A stretch of DNA of 24,665 nt from positions 1 through 24,665 of the forward strand of contig SGPL01000494.1 in assembly GCA_004802705.1 (NCBI GenBank), read 5' to 3'. The notes beneath the pieces are model-generated. The model worked only from the letters and a program-made list of their open reading frames with translations. It was not told the DNA's origin and searched no databases. Positions 10,480 through 20,341 of the stretch are shown in pieces. Each line of letters opens with the position of its first letter. Position 1 is the stretch's first letter. This DNA is from Bondarzewia mesenterica (taxonomy: Eukaryota; Basidiomycota; Agaricomycetes; Russulales; Bondarzewiaceae). A program made the position numbers and the translations under genes.

Positions 10480-11767
10480 ATGTCGCTCGCGCGGGGGACT
10501 GGTCGAGCGTTGCTCCCCGCTTCGATATTGATGCCGGGGCGTGCTATTCCAAAACAAAAGCGGATCCCTGAGAGCGCTGTACGACTGTCGCAGCAAGCTG
10601 TATACGTTCGTCCCTCTGACGGTATCTCATCTATGGCGGAAGGGTTCGCTATAGCGCGTGCCATCGAGCGGAAATTTGGAAAGATTCGGGACGTCCTGTT
10701 TACGAGGGTACGCCTCAAAACACTCGAGACCATTTGACGGGAAACTCATCGATATTTACTGTTCAGGAACCAGAATCACCTCATTTCTACCAATCATATT
10801 TCTGGTGCATATTCGAAGACGCGGTTTCGCGTGAGCGGATACCATCGGATGCGGTGGTGATACAGGCGCGGGTCCCGCTGATCAACGCGCAGCTTGAGGG
10901 GGGTGTCGGTCTCAGTGATTTACAAGGCCTTTTGACGCCTGCGGATTATCGGCCAGAAGAGCTCAATGATGAAGCTTTGGAAGATCCAGAGGAAGAAGGG
11001 CAGAAACAATGGGGCCTTGTCGATGTGCGCATTGAGAAAGCACGTGAGTGTTAAACATATACATGACTTGACGCCTGCTCACCACGTTTATGCATATAGA
11101 AACAATGACACAACTTCCTGTCGCTGCAAAATCAGAATTTCTCAGACACGGACCCTTCTTTGCAGAAACATGGTCTCAGTGGTGCGGATTCTCGTCGGCC
11201 TTGCCGGAAGTCACTGTTCCACAGCCACATCTTGATTCAGTCAATGCCAGGTGGAGGCAGGTATACGAGAGATGGCGAAAGAACAACCCTGAGTGGGCGG
11301 CGCGGAGGGAACAGGCGGTTGACTCAGTACAGGTTGCGACAGCGGAAGGGCACGCGACAGACCAGCATGCAGTCCGAGAAGAGCCACCAATTGCTTGGAC
11401 GCCTATCAAATTAGGGACCTTGAACAAGGCTACGCCGGCACAAACAGCGGTAGAGGACACAGACACGGTTGTTGACAAGCCGGACTTGACCGCGGATGCC
11501 ATAAATGAAACCGATCCTCAAGCCAAGCTGTCGAAACGTGAACGTATCCTGCAACAGGCACGAGAGAATGCTCGTATCCAATCCTTGAAAAAGAATATGG
11601 AGAACGAGCCAGGACAGCAGGCGGAGGTAGGAGAGGTGCAACAACGAGCAGACGCAGGGCAGCTGGCACAACAGGCAAAGGAGCCAGTAGTCCAGCAGGC
11701 GGGCACGGAGAGTCGAAGAAAGTCGATATTCGATCGGCTTAAAAGGTTCATTGGACCTTCCTTGTAG
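10480..11767 (+). CDS. Unidentified protein, mitochondrial-like N-terminus, possible RRM-like fold
   Basis: Three exons, 10480-10707, 10767-11043 and 11100-11767, with GT-AG introns of 59 and 56 nt; 390 residues. I do not recognise the family. The first 30 residues contain six Arg/Lys, hydrophobic patches and no acids before Glu31, as in a mitochondrial presequence. Residues about 40-110 (VYVRPSD, then helix AEGFAIARAIERKFGKIRDV, then YQSYFWCIFED) have the spacing of an RNA-recognition motif, but the RNP signatures are weak. An acidic loop follows near 155-175, then a Trp-rich segment (ETWSQW, WRQVYERWRKNNPEW). The last 90 residues are Gln/Ala/Glu-rich with heptad-like spacing and end in a basic RRKSIFDRLKRFIGPSL helix. 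The intron frames close exactly and the exons join in-frame, so the gene is probably real. An RNA-linked mitochondrial role is only a guess. Confidence 0.7.
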
Positions 11768-12912
11768 CAGGTACGCATTTTGGCAATCACGCTGTTTCTT
11801 CCAGTAAATATCTCACAGCTTGCTTTGTGCCAAACATAGTTTGTGGCGAATGTAGATATTGGGTATCGACAACTCAAACTCATCATTCCTCCCGCTTGTC
11901 TTTGTGCCTATCTGCGCTGGTACTTGACAGCTATATCTAGGTTATATGGCTGATACAATAATATCCATTCGTTCACCTCTTCGGCTTGCTGTATGCCGTG
12001 CTGGCACACTGTAATTTCTAGATAACAGTAGAAGTTCTCACTTGACGGGTCATCCGAACATCGACCAACGATCAATATCCGCATCTCAGCGGACTCCGAT
12101 CGAACCGTTGACCAGGATACCTAGACTCCCGCCACGGGATGAAAAATCGGAGGTGCGGACTTGTAACTTACTTGAGAACGACTTTTTGCAGCTAATGCCG
12201 ATGCTCAGAGACGTGGCGACAACTACGGTAATCTTAAGTTGTTGTACTTCTAATCCTGTTTGATGTGAGTGTGTGTTCAATTCTGACACGGAGCCAATGC
12301 ATTTGGTCACTGGCAGTTGATTGAGGAACACTTGCAGTCTAAGAATATGCAACTCTCGCATACTCTCATGGCATATCCCTACTTCTGGAATCAGGCACCT
12401 CACGAACGTTCATGCAGTGTTCATGCCATGCATTGTGCGTATTCCTCTCCGTTCCGTTCTATTTGCTTTCCAAAGGGGCTCTCCGCTCTCTAACACAGAA
12501 CGACTGTCTTCTGTATGGTCAGCCACGGAGACTAGCTCTTCGCTGTTTCGTACGTAATGTACATATCTCTGCAAGGAGTCCCATGCAGTGATTACCAACG
12601 TCATTTCAGTCTCGCCTGGTTTCACTGATGGCTTTCAGACGTGACTGCTTTCAACGCCAATGATAACTGTTTGGGATGACGGCGACTCCTTGGCGACGTT
12701 TGCTTGATTTGGCGGTACGACAGGCCATAAAGGTCACGATGAGTGTTTTGCTCGCAAATTTTTATTATTCTCGCACTCTCTGCGCGACTCGCTCACAGCA
12801 AGCTTATGCCACGATCTCAAAATAAGTGTCGAGGTACGGTCCAACAACCGGTCCGAATCCTTGTGATTCCGGCGGAGATGAGACGGACGCACTCAGCGTA
12901 TGTAGTCCTTTG
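11768..12912. other. Gene-poor spacer
   Basis: I find no convincing gene in this 1.1 kb. Short frames on both strands (for example 12042-12263 plus and 12086-12403 minus) share no family motif and do not splice into anything longer. The first part is the 3' flank of the 10480 gene. Confidence 0.45.
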
Positions 12913-13073
12913 TTACGCAATTGGCGAGTGGCCATGGAATGATTGTCCAACTGTGATTGTCGCCACAGGCAATGAACTTTCGAGAATGAAGGTCGGAGGC
13001 CTGGCCATGTTTGCAAAAATCTCGTCGGCTGCGCCATCTACCCTGCGGTTGTACATGCGATTAAGGATACATA

Positions 13074-13098
13074 CTGTGGCTGACCCAGTAACGGGTCA
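13074..13098 (+). repeat. Left terminal inverted repeat
   Basis: Left arm of the transposon. It pairs with the right arm at 24 of 25 positions; the mismatch is at position 14. The TA just outside (13072-13073) is one copy of the target duplication. Confidence 0.85.
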
Positions 13099-14073
13099 CT
13101 GAGACTTAGTCTGTGAATAGCTGCTCATATAATATCGGTAGATGGTGAAACATATACACAGCTATGTAGAAAACAATGTATAGAATACAACTATCAAAGT
13201 TGAGAAATTTTTGAGAGAAAAAACAATGCTGTATAGAATATATTTTACGGAGAGTCCCAATTCGAGGAAACGGGTCACCCGTGGGAGTTGTCTCTGCGCG
13301 GCAGGCCATTGAGCCTGACGCGTCGGTGGCGGAGTGCGGCGCGTCCCGACACGCTGATTAACAAGTCGCGACGCACCACTACTGAGCTCACACTGCCTGG
13401 AGATCGCATCCGACAACCATGTAAGTTTCCTTGAACATAGATAACAGATACATGAATTATCTCTGATCATATAGGGGTCAACGGAGGAGATTTGACGTGT
13501 TGACCACCATTTTACACAGAATGGACTTGAAACCCGTGTTTTCGAGATGATCACCTCAGAACAGGCTTGAATGGGTTTCCAAAATCATCGAAAAATCATT
13601 TTATGTATTTTTATATTCCAGTTCATGTTTCCAATAGATTTAATGAAGAAAGGAATTGTGTGTTATGCAGTAGGGGCCCTTGATTTCAGGCTCCCTCACT
13701 TCCGAGGCATACATGACCCCCTTGGTGCAGAAAGCCTTCTGAAATGATGACTTTCTCAATTGAGAGTGCAATTTTTGATGCAGTATTGAGAAGACATATG
13801 AGATAATACATTTCACTCTTATTTTGACTGAAGCATTGTGTTGTTGTTGTGAACGAGTGCCTAGTCTGCAGAAACAGGTCATGCAAGAGGCCAAATTCGG
13901 ACAAGCTGACCTTCTGACCATACTGCAACTCAAGTATCTTTCGACTCTGACCATCGTTGCCTCTCGTTCTTTGCATGCAGGTCAAAAATACATACATTAA
14001 CGAATATGAGAAATAATTTTGAAGAAAGAGTAAGAACTTGGGACCGAGTCATCGACTGACCCGTTACTGCGTC

Positions 14074-14098
14074 TGACCCGTTACCGGGTCAGCCACAG
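14074..14098 (-). repeat. Right terminal inverted repeat
   Basis: Right arm of the transposon, followed by TA at 14099-14100. A direct copy of its inner motif TGACCCGTTAC lies 16 bases further in, at 14057-14067. Confidence 0.85.
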
Positions 14099-14350
14099 TA
14101 GTCTGACATCAACGAAGTACTGATATGATAAGGACATGGAAGTTCGCCGCGCTGCGCGAAGAGTCAACGAATCAAGAACCGGCCGAGGACCAATGGGTTT
14201 AGATGGCGCGGGCTGTACACTTTACTTGTCATGTACATACGCCGTACGGTGACTATCATGACATTGCCATATGCCCGGCTCTTTGTTGAGCACTTGTCTA
14301 CGATGTCGCTCACTCGCGGTCAGCCACGGATTGCGAGTGATATGTTGTGA

Positions 14351-14398
14351 CGCTTGGGACTCGACCCTCCGAAACCAGCACTCACCCCTTGAACTACG
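14351..14398 (-). repeat. tRNA-like (SINE-like) fragment
   Basis: On the minus strand, TAGTTCAAGGGG (14396-14385) resembles an RNA polymerase III A box and GGGTCGAGTCCC (14367-14356) a B box, with an anticodon-loop-like TTTCGGA between them. The spacing, about 29 nt from box to box, is some 15 nt too short for a functional tRNA, so this looks like a truncated tRNA-derived SINE head. A 16-bp segment (14358-14373) recurs at 14629-14644 with two differences. Confidence 0.3.
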
Positions 14399-14586
14399 TA
14401 CAGTGTGCCCTTTTGCACGCACACATGTTCCGATGGGCACATGCCAGGATGCCACCCAGAGTCTCCCATTGACGGATCTCAGGCCGATGCACAATCAAAG
14501 ATATTTCCCCACTCTGGAGAGAACAGCCCCGGAAACGCTGTGCGTGACCAGAAACGAGCTGGCGCAACTTGTCTCGTGGAGGCCAC

Positions 14587-14607
14587 CATCGCCCATCGCC
14601 CATCGCC
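14587..14607 (+). repeat. Three tandem copies of CATCGCC
   Basis: Three perfect head-to-tail copies of a 7-bp unit. It is short and probably neutral, and lies between the two tRNA-like motifs. Confidence 0.7.
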
Positions 14608-14689
14608 CAACAAGGATAAACTCGCCGTGATTCGATCCTCCGAACGCGTTCTCCGGTAACGAGGACCAGACGAAGCAGATCCATATGTT

Positions 14690-15281
14690 GTGAACGTACA
14701 CAACAGATGAAATCAATGAGTCACATTTTAGTTTGGCAAGAAGGCTTCCCAGGCCGGCCGTGTACGTCCAGTAGCCTTTTACCGTGAAAAAAAAAGGCAT
14801 ACAGTTGTCCACATGCACAAGGGAGTGGGCGCCGACGCTTGCACAGACGAATTCACATCGAAGATGCGTACACGGTTGCACCGCGCACGGCGACTCAGTG
14901 TGTTGCCGGGTGGGAAAGATCAGGTCCACTTTCGACACCGCGAAGTCGAATCCGAGCTTCGAGCCTCATGAGACCCGCCGCCATCCCCCGAAAACTGCAA
15001 ACCAGTGGTAAAGTTAAGGATCGTGGGTGGGTCACTCACGCCGTTGTCCTTCGACAGAGCAAAGTCATCAGATAACGAGAACCAATCCCGTCAGGTGAGA
15101 GAACACTGCAGTCCGACGAGTCAGGATCGAAGAGGATGTTGTTGCGGTGGTGGTTGGAAGAGTGCTCATCAAGGCCGATTCGACCGATGACGTTGGCAGA
15201 CGGTATCCACATACAAGCACTTACATGACAGGAATTCTGGAGTTCATGTTTGATGGGCAATGGCATGATGGCGACGTGCAT
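14690..15281 (-). pseudogene. Possible decayed coding remnant
   Basis: Read on the minus strand, 15281-15036 encodes GRIGLDEHSSNHHRNNILF followed by FDPDSSD and VLSPDGIGS. A +1 shift then gives DDFALSKDNG up to a GTGAGT donor at 15037. A 48-nt intron-like gap ending in TTTGCAG is followed by another shifted, protein-like stretch containing DFAVSKVDLIFP. Shifts and stop codons between the pieces suggest a broken gene. I do not know the family, and chance cannot be excluded. Confidence 0.25.
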
Positions 15282-15857
15282 GCGAATTTGAACAGCGTCG
15301 GAACGCGGAGTCGCGTCAAAAAAATCATGTTTTTGACGTACACACTGTGTACGTGCTGTGCTGTCATTTTATTTCGTTTAATCAGCAAGCCGTGATTCGT
15401 ACCCTGCCGTGAGCAGGAGTACCCGAGCGAAACAAGAAATTTTCCTCCTGGTGCTCGCGCACGCGAATTTTTGAGGGTAAAGGCAATCTGAGCCATCTAT
15501 GCATAGCACAGGTCGGAAAGAGAGAAGAGCTGTAATTGCGGAACGCACAAGATCAAGGAAGAAAAGTTCCAATCCACATCACGGAAAGTTGGAAAGTGTT
15601 AATATAGGATATCATGCGATGAAGTACCTTCAAACTTCCGAAGTAGTTTACCTTCCAACACCAGATGGATGGTCCTTGAGTGGCGAATTAAATGACGATA
15701 CAAGGGTGGCGGCCAATGTTGACGTGAGACCGACGCGACAAATGCAACCTTCATCCATGTACCCATAAGATCATCAGCGAAGCCCGCATCTCATCGCAGA
15801 CGACATCACGCAGCAACTCAGCGCAAAAGAAGTCGCAGCTTGCATCTCATAGTACCC

Positions 15858-16331
15858 ATGATGCAAGCACGAATTGAGCAATCGCCGCACACTTATTGCA
15901 AGCGAACGATTCTCCAGGATGATGCATCAGGGAGAGCAAGTGATAGGAAGGAAACAGAACCTTCCGCACCGGCTCTGATGGCGCGTGAATTTCTAGAGAT
16001 GGAATGTTCGGCCAACGGAATTGCGAGTGCGTGTGAACTAGAGGCGCAAACTGCGTCGTACGAGGCACCCCATGGCGAGCGTTGCAGGAGATGTGAAAAG
16101 CGGGGATGCGGATGCCAGCAAATAAAGACTAAGTCGAGGACAAGACAGAATATGCATGTGCCTGATGCTCACGCGGGACGTGTCGGATCTGCGGACAGGA
16201 AGGAACAGCGCAGGTCGGATGGACCCTTACTCGTCCCCCCCTCCCCGAAAAAGGAAACGCAAAATGGGCACGAGAGTAAGAATCAAGGAATGGAAGAGGA
16301 GCGGTATTTAGGAAGGGGACAGAGGGCATGA
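15858..16331 (+). pseudogene. Possible Cys-rich (Zn-cluster-like) gene remnant
   Basis: The segment at 16077-16130 encodes GERCRRCEKRGCGCQQIK, with Cys spacing like the cysteine-rich domain common in basidiomycete-specific proteins. About 30 bases on, in another frame (from 16157), the codons read C-A-stop-C-S-R-G-T-C-R-I-C, where a TGA occupies what could be a Trp codon. Further on, a third frame has a run of Arg/Lys codons. One shift plus one stop fits a decayed gene. An intron could explain the shift but not the stop. Confidence 0.3.
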
Positions 16332-16774
16332 TGATACCCGACGAAAATGCGCTGATGCGTTAATGGGAGATGCGAACTCGGAGAATACCTTCAGACGGAT
16401 AGACCTCCAAGCTTCTTGACATGCTTCCAAGACGGAATTGAAGCTGTGTAAGTCGGAAAGTCGTGAACGTGCGATCGACGAGACTGAAGAGCACTTTCCC
16501 GCTAAGATTTCTAGATCTGGATTACGAACCGCTGCTTGAAAGTTGGACTCTTCCTTTAACAGAGCGGCTATCGTCTGTTAAGGTCTGCAAAGGAGACTAC
16601 GAATTTTCCACGGAACAGGACGGAGAAGGGCTTCTGATGGAGAGACTGACGTGGAATGAATACCTCAAAAGATCCTACCATTGTCCTCCTGGCATTTCAG
16701 CTGCAGACCGCGAGAGTGGGTGAAGAGGGAGTGACTGAAGATATAGTGTAGTATATTACACATGCGTACGCATA

Positions 16775-17266
16775 TTACTGTGGTATCGTTTTTAACTAAA
16801 AAAAAGAGTCAGCCTTCGTTCGTTTCAAGTCAAAGAGGTACAGTTGAACGCGTCATGACATTGATATTCGAGTGAGGAGCGCACCTGTAATCCGTGTATG
16901 CCTTCGATTTCCTTTTTTAAAGTATCGTTCACGAGCCTATGCTGCTTTATGATTGACAGCCCCTTGAAAGCATCGCTCGCGATCGTAATGGCATAAAACG
17001 ACCCGCATCCTCCTAAGTCAACAAGTCACATCAATCAAGTCACCGGTCAGCAGTCGATACAGTATGAAATACGCACCCGACACATCCTGGACAAGCAACT
17101 CGGACGGCTTGAACCGATCAGTCAGCTTCTCGACGATGGCCTGTTCGCCGGCATCCAGCTGTCTTGGTGGTGGAGGCGGGTGAGATGAACGAGCAGCGTC
17201 GGTGTACAAGCGTGCCCGTGTACGGAGAAGCGACGGCGATATTCTGCGCGAGACGGTCGAGAACAT
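16775..17266 (-). CDS. BOL3: BolA-family Fe-S factor, mitochondrial BolA3 type
   Basis: Small protein that helps deliver [4Fe-4S] clusters to mitochondrial targets such as lipoate synthase and complex II. Three exons, 17266-17077, 17012-16885 and 16795-16775, with GT-AG introns of 64 and 89 nt; 112 residues. Residues 1-25 are a mitochondrial presequence-like stretch (MFSTVSRRISPSLLRTRARL). Seen: the BolA core ELLVQDVSGGCGSFYAIT with Cys66 and the invariant His88 in KQHRLVND. The SGGCG cysteine marks the BolA3 type, not BolA1. The last exon is 21 nt and encodes LKTIPQ, matching the family's usual ending after HGLQ; reading through the donor would add an unrelated tail. The gene is head to head with COX15, 202 bp between starts. 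Confidence 0.93.
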
Positions 17267-17468
17267 GGTGGGCTGCAGAGCTCGAGCAGTCTAGCAGACG
17301 CCCGTCCAACGCGGGTTGGTGAACAAGCCGTCAGCGCACGTGCCGAATAACCCGCGCCTGGACGCGCCGCGCCGCGACATTTCTTCGTCTCACTGCTCCC
17401 GACGGCACTCTCAGGCTCTTCACACAGGTGTTAGACATTCCTGGCTCTCCTTTTCTCTGAGGACTTCA
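17267..17468. promoter_or_regulatory. Bidirectional promoter BOL3/COX15
   Basis: 202 bp separate the two divergent ATGs. The BOL3-proximal part is GC-rich (about 17290-17390). Given the small spacing, the two mitochondrial cofactor genes probably share control elements; no specific site is identified. Confidence 0.55.
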
Positions 17469-19166
17469 ATGTTGCCAGGCATGCTGGCGCGGGCCCTGAG
17501 TCTCAAACCGCATCCGTCGTTTTCTACCAGCAGTGTAGCTCGCACGATCGCTGCATCATGTCGCGGCATACACCGCCAATCCCGTCCTCGCAATAACATC
17601 CTTTCTGAGCTCGCTCACAAACATCCATCCTTTGCGCTGAATTCTGCCCGCACTCAAACGCGTTCGTATGCGCTCTTCTCCAAGTCCAGTCTACCTGCCT
17701 CCGAATCTCAGCTTAAACGTGCACTCGAACCCCGCTTTTTCTCCTCCAACAGCGCACCCCCTGCGGAACCGCTTCCTGTGCTTTCACCACCACCTGTCGC
17801 ACGCTGGCTTCTCCTGTCATCTACTCTCGTCTTTGCCGTCATCGTCGTCGGCGGTGTCACGCGCCTCACAGAGTCTGGTCTAAGTATCACAGAATGGCGT
17901 CCTATCACCGGTATTTTGCCACCTCTATCCAAGGCACAATGGGAAGCAGAATTCGAAAAATACAAACTGACGCCGGAATTCAAACTGTAAGGCCTCCTTC
18001 TCTTCTCAGTCAGAGTTCCATTGCAACCTACATCGCAGTCTAAACCATTCTATTACGCTCTCGGAATTCAAATCCATCTTCTACATGGAATGGGGTCACC
18101 GCGTCTTGGGTCGCGTCATTGGTCTCGCCTTTGTCTTCCCGCTCGCATACTTCGCATTCCGCCGTCGCCTTGCCGCTTCCATGCCCCTCCAACTCACCGG
18201 CATGGCCCTCCTTATCGGAGCGCAGGGCGCCCTCGGTTGGTACATGGTCAAGTCCGGTCTTGAAGACTCTCTGATGGAGACGCCCGGCGCTGTCCCGCGC
18301 GTGTCGCAGTATCGACTCGCTGCGCATCTGGGAACAGCGTTCGTGCTGTATGCGGGCATGTTCTGGACGGGCATATCGGTCCTCAAGGATTGGAAGTTTG
18401 CAAAGACGGGCGCATGGGGTGGAATCACTGATGGGCGGACGTGGGAGAAAGTCTTGCAAAACCCCATCGTGAAACGGTTCAAGACGCAGTCGGTTCTGCT
18501 CACAGGACTCGTGTTTTTGACTGCCCTTTCCGGTAAATGAGCTCTCTGCATCAATATTGCACGACGCGTTTGGGTACTAAGAACAACTGGCGCATTCAGG
18601 TGCTTTCGTCGCTGGCCTCGACGCCGGTCTGCTCTACAACGAATTCCCATTGATGGGCGGCCGCCTCGCGCCTCCCACAGATGAACTGTTCGACCCCGCA
18701 TACGCGTCCGAATCCGACGGCACAGGCCTCTGGCGCAATATCTTTGAAAATCCAACGACGGTGCAATTCAACCATCGCATGCTCGTCCGTCCAGTCTCCT
18801 TAACCCCGTTTTCTTCATTTTCCTAACCGATTCATTTCTCTTTCTATTTTCTTTTGAAAGGCGATGACGACCTACTTCAGCACCTGCGCGCTCTACCTTG
18901 CCGCCCGGCGCCCCGCCATACGCGCCGCACTTCCGCCTCTCGCATTTCGCAGCGCAGCGTTTGCCTTTGGAATGGCCAATATCCAAGTCCTCCTCGGCAT
19001 CTCTACCCTGCTGTACCTCGTCCCCATCCCGCTAGCTGCCGCGCATCAAGCGGGCAGCGTCGCTCTGCTTACGGCAATGATTCACTTGCTCATCGCTCTC
19101 AGAAAGCCGGGGATGGCCGCGAGAGTGTGGAGGCAGGCGAATATCGCGAAGGGCGTCAAGCCATGA
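17469..19166 (+). CDS. COX15: Haem A synthase COX15
   Basis: Inner mitochondrial membrane enzyme that oxidises the C8 methyl of haem O to make haem A for cytochrome c oxidase. Four exons, 17469-17986, 18039-18532, 18600-18784 and 18861-19166; 500 residues. A long basic Ser/Ala/Arg-rich N-terminus (about 115 residues) precedes the first membrane helix at about 125-140, followed by [18 protein letters not shown]. The four expected haem-ligand histidines are visible: His193 (MEWGHR), His269 (RLAAHLG), His396 (FNHRML) and His461 (AAAHQAG). About eight hydrophobic helices fit the family. Introns are GT-AG, of 52, 67 and 76 nt; the third has a GTCCGT donor. ATG 17469 is the first methionine of the presequence; 17481 is an in-frame alternative. 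Confidence 0.96.
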
Positions 19167-20341
19167 TTGCCCGTGCTGACTCTCTAGGAATTGAATTCGA
19201 TGCTGATCTTGTAGATATAGTTATAATCGCATTGCAACATGTACCATCTCACCACTCATTTATGTCATCGCCATTTGCTTTCATTAGATGACCCGCAGAT
19301 GTGAGTACTCCAAAAGAATCTGGGCGAAATGCTGTAGGCTGTGCTGAGGGACCCGGCGGCCCATCAGCGACAAGAGCTCATATGGGTGAGCGTATAAGGG
19401 CAGCAAAGGCGGGACGGTCCTGAACCCCTCTTGTCCGTGGGCAGTATAGGACAGCATCCGGCACTCGTCATGAACGGGACGCATACTGTCCCAATCGTGG
19501 TCGCCCAGCAGAAGGGCCCTTCGTGGTCATTATATTCTAATTCTAATTGCTAATCTACGAGGGCGTAAGCATAACTCGCCCCACGGGGCCTTTAAATTCC
19601 CTGATAACTTCGAACTGAGACTGTCTGAAAACAAGTTTGACTTGCAAGGCTGTCTACTGCCATTGGTTGATGTGCATTCGCCATACAGGAATGTACTTAT
19701 ACTTACCATCCACTCCTTGCATGGCTGATCCCACATACACTGACGGCATTACTTACTACCGTTCTCTCGGTGGATTTTTGGAAAAGACAAAATTTCGGCG
19801 ATAAAATCGGGGAAGGCAATGGCGACCTTTACTCTGATTGAAATTTGCTCTATCAACCCATCTGTCTCCTTCAGGTTTTGTCATACACATCTTCCCTGCT
19901 TCTGCTATGGATCCTGCCCCACTGTCAGTCGGCAGAAGGTCAAAAGGCCCGTCTTCGATGCGGTCAAGGGCAAAGGCATGGGCTGACGCAGCCAATAAAG
20001 TAGATTGAGTTGGATCTGAAGGGCTCATCTTGCCAGGCTTCACAACGGGCTGTATGTCCGACAGCGAGTACTAACGCTTATCGTGCCAGGGTTGAATCCA
20101 ACGGACGTTTTGTAAAATATTTGTGGCAGCCTTTCAGTGCAATTTTTCAACTGAACTGGCAAAGCAGGAATTGGCGGACAATGTCAGCTCAACCTAGATA
20201 TACCATGACAGATGCCAATCATAAATGAAAGTCAGAGGCTTGTGGATGTACAAGTGCGGGAAGAGGGTGAATCAAATGAAGATTGACACAGAACAACATG
20301 ACTGCTAAACATCTCTCGTCAACATTCCAACACATTCGTTC
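19167..20341. other. Spacer with unassigned minus-strand frames
   Basis: 1.2 kb between COX15 and PRE5, which converge here. The minus strand has several open stretches: about 20043-19756, an exon-like piece ending at a GTAAGT donor near 19709, one after a TTTTCAG acceptor near 19630, and 19529-19284. The last contains ALLLGDHDWDSM, then YTAHGQEGF and SLQHFAQILLEYSHL. They look protein-like, but I could not join them into one consistent frame or match a family. No RNA gene was found. Confidence 0.35.

Larger units (their letters stand above)
13074..14098. mobile_element. Non-autonomous DNA transposon, TIR with TA duplication
   Basis: The two ends form terminal inverted repeats: 13074-13098 and the reverse complement of 14074-14098 both read CTGTGGCTGACCC-R-GTAACGGGTCA, with one mismatch in 25. 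Each end is flanked by TA (13072-13073 and 14099-14100), the target duplication of the Tc1/mariner superfamily. A second ACGGGTCA-type motif sits beside the right end (14057-14067), and a related one is internal near 13271, as in elements with sub-terminal transposase sites. The 1,025-bp body is mostly AT-rich, with a GC-rich island at about 13260-13420, and has no transposase frame, so it would need a transposase in trans. A pogo/Fot1-like affiliation is likely from the TA site but not proven. Confidence 0.82.
12913..14221 (-). pseudogene. Open frame split by a transposon
   Basis: Minus-strand frame in two parts, 14221-14101 and 13073-12913, separated by the transposon at 13074-14098. If the element and one TA copy are removed, the two parts join in the same frame to give 93 codons between stop codons. 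The downstream part encodes a protein-like stretch (VDGAADEIFANMARPP, then TITVGQSFHGHSPIA); a GT donor lies at its end (12916), so it may have been one exon of a spliced gene. I do not recognise the family. A chance open frame of this length is possible at about the 1 percent level. Confidence 0.4.
14222..16774. other. Decayed, repeat-bearing stretch
   Basis: No intact gene is supported in these 2.5 kb. The stretch holds tRNA-like motifs (14358-14396 and 14629-14644), a 7-bp tandem repeat, and broken coding remnants near 14690-15280 (minus) and 15860-16330 (plus). Frames at 15499-15768 and 16463-16723 are open but carry no recognised motif. Confidence 0.5.

Noticed and set aside
12743..13102. 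119-codon plus-strand frame ending in ADPVTGH, like a hydrolase motif
   Set aside because: It runs into the transposon end, starts at GTG, and is antisense to the split minus-strand frame; the motif match is chance.
14495..14938. 147-codon minus-strand frame
   Set aside because: It includes the tandem CATCGCC repeat and the A-run and has no recognisable domain; treated only as part of a decayed stretch.
18096..18755. 219-codon frame antisense to COX15
   Set aside because: Shadow of the GC-rich COX15 coding exons; Arg/Cys-rich with no family features, and it crosses a COX15 intron.
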